A DNA stretch of 32,393 bases from Clostridiales bacterium (GTDB taxonomy: Bacteria; Bacillota; Clostridia; Lachnospirales; Lachnospiraceae): contig DXXQ01000083.1 in assembly GCA_019416265.1 (NCBI GenBank), positions 1 through 32,393 on the forward strand, in the 5' to 3' direction. The position numbers and the translations under genes are program-made. Under the pieces are notes generated by a model. It saw only the letters and a program-made list of their open reading frames with translations, was not told the origin of the DNA and did not search any database. This document shows positions 31,668 through 32,393 of the stretch, piece after piece (the stretch's first letter is position 1; each line of letters opens with the position of its first letter).

Positions 31668-32393
31668 ATATTGATATCCAAGCTCATACATCATAAGGAT
31701 CCTCTCTGTGGGGATTTCCGGCAGGAATCCCTGGGAAGGTCCGAAAATAAAGCCGCCTTCGTCAAAAAGTTCCATGGTTTCTTTAATCCTTGTCTCCACT
31801 TCCTCGTCACTTCCGTCAATCAGCAGATGCATGGCGTCCATAGAGCCTGCAAAATATAATTGATCACCGAATTTCGCTTTCAGATCCTTCAGATTCATTC
31901 CTGTGGCTGATACCTGTATAGGATGGAGGCCGTCCAACCCGATCTCGATCAGATCCGGTATGATTCCCACCACGCTTCCGCAGGAATGCTGCTGCACAAT
32001 GTAGCCGTAGCTTTTTGCCAGATCATAAAGCTTTTTCAGCCTTGGCTTGATAAATCTGCGGAACAGATCCGGTCCGTACAAAAGGCTGGTCTGGGTTCCG
32101 TAATCATCCCCCATAAAAAAGATCTGCATAAGATTTCCCGCCTTTTCAAACATTCTTCTGTTACATTCCAGATAAAAATCAACAATCTTATCAAGCAGAT
32201 ATTCCACCAGCTCCGGATCCTCATACATCATGATCATAAGGTTTTCCATACCCATCAACATGGTTGCCTGCTCCAGAAACGGGCTCCACATTCCGCCGAA
32301 CACCGCGTAACCTTCTGACTCTTTCATTTTTTCAATATATTTATCGTAATCGATCATGTCCGGAGTCGGCCAATGGGGATATTTGTCAATATC
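31656..32393 (-). CDS. UroD-superfamily protein (partial, N-terminus off right edge)
   Basis: The visible 245 residues are the C-terminal part. The frame stays open to the edge: DIDKYPHWPTPD precedes the M at 32357, and a W-P-x-P-D string before the barrel is family-like, so the true start is outside. H-x-C appears in QQHSCGSVVGI, but at the third ligand position the sequence is IFGPSQGFLPEIP, Ser in place of Cys. YFAGSMDAMHLL is the conserved strand with the substrate-binding region. Its relation to the neighbour is distant, so they are not recent duplicates. Function in methyl transfer is inferred. Confidence 0.78.
   Translation of the reverse strand, partial: DIDKYPHWPTPDMIDYDKYIEKMKESEGYAVFGGMWSPFLEQATMLMGMENLMIMMYEDPELVEYLLDKIVDFYLECNRRMFEKAGNLMQIFFMGDDYGTQTSLLYGPDLFRRFIKPRLKKLYDLAKSYGYIVQQHSCGSVVGIIPDLIEIGLDGLHPIQVSATGMNLKDLKAKFGDQLYFAGSMDAMHLLIDGSDEEVETRIKETMELFDEGGFIFGPSQGFLPEIPTERILMMYELGYQYGVK

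Overview
The window looks like chromosomal DNA from an anaerobic, low-to-mid GC Gram-positive bacterium, most likely a gut Lachnospiraceae (Blautia-like). I infer this from the strong purine-rich ribosome-binding sites, the sigma-A promoters, the YesM/YesN-CUT1 transporter arrangement, the acetogen-type methylene-THF reductase genes and the corrinoid methyltransferase genes. No rRNA, tRNA, insertion sequence, phage gene or CRISPR array was seen.

Region 1 (1-12.7 kb) is a tungsten/molybdenum cofactor and aldehyde oxidoreductase locus. From the left edge it holds the start of a moaE-like gene (minus), then a tungstate ABC transporter tupA-tupB-tupC (plus). Next come a ThiF/MoeB-type E1, a MoaD sulfur carrier and a tungsten aldehyde:ferredoxin oxidoreductase (AOR) as one minus-strand operon. 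Diverging from it on the plus strand is a five-gene operon: a HTH regulator fused to a periplasmic-binding-protein-like (PBP-like) domain, MoeA, a second MoeA carrying the same PBP-like domain, a GlpA-like flavoprotein with a BFD [2Fe-2S] domain, and an NAD(P)/FAD oxidoreductase. The genes cover metal uptake, cofactor assembly, a W-enzyme and probable electron carriers. The most unusual object is TupA. Its segments are in circularly permuted order: the part that should be C-terminal follows the signal peptide, and the protein ends where the family normally has its middle.

Region 2 (12.7-22.0 kb) is one-carbon and corrinoid metabolism. It holds metF, metV and an rnfC2-type gene (the A. woodii-like methylene-THF reductase complex), and a large ASKHA/ferredoxin protein that should reactivate corrinoid proteins. 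These are followed by a divergent PocR-AraC regulator, an MtaA-like UroD-family methyltransferase and a corrinoid carrier protein. Together they suggest methyl transfer from an unidentified methylated substrate to a corrinoid and on to tetrahydrofolate.

Region 3 (22.2-32.4 kb), all on the minus strand, holds a subtilisin-like S8 protease and a two-component system YesN/YesM. Upstream of these are a CUT1 sugar-type ABC transporter (two permeases and a binding protein) and two more UroD-family proteins; one of these runs off the right edge. The uptake system next to methyltransferase homologues suggests import of a methylated compound, possibly a glycoside; that is inference. A fourfold 16-bp tandem repeat begins inside the last codons of the edge UroD gene.
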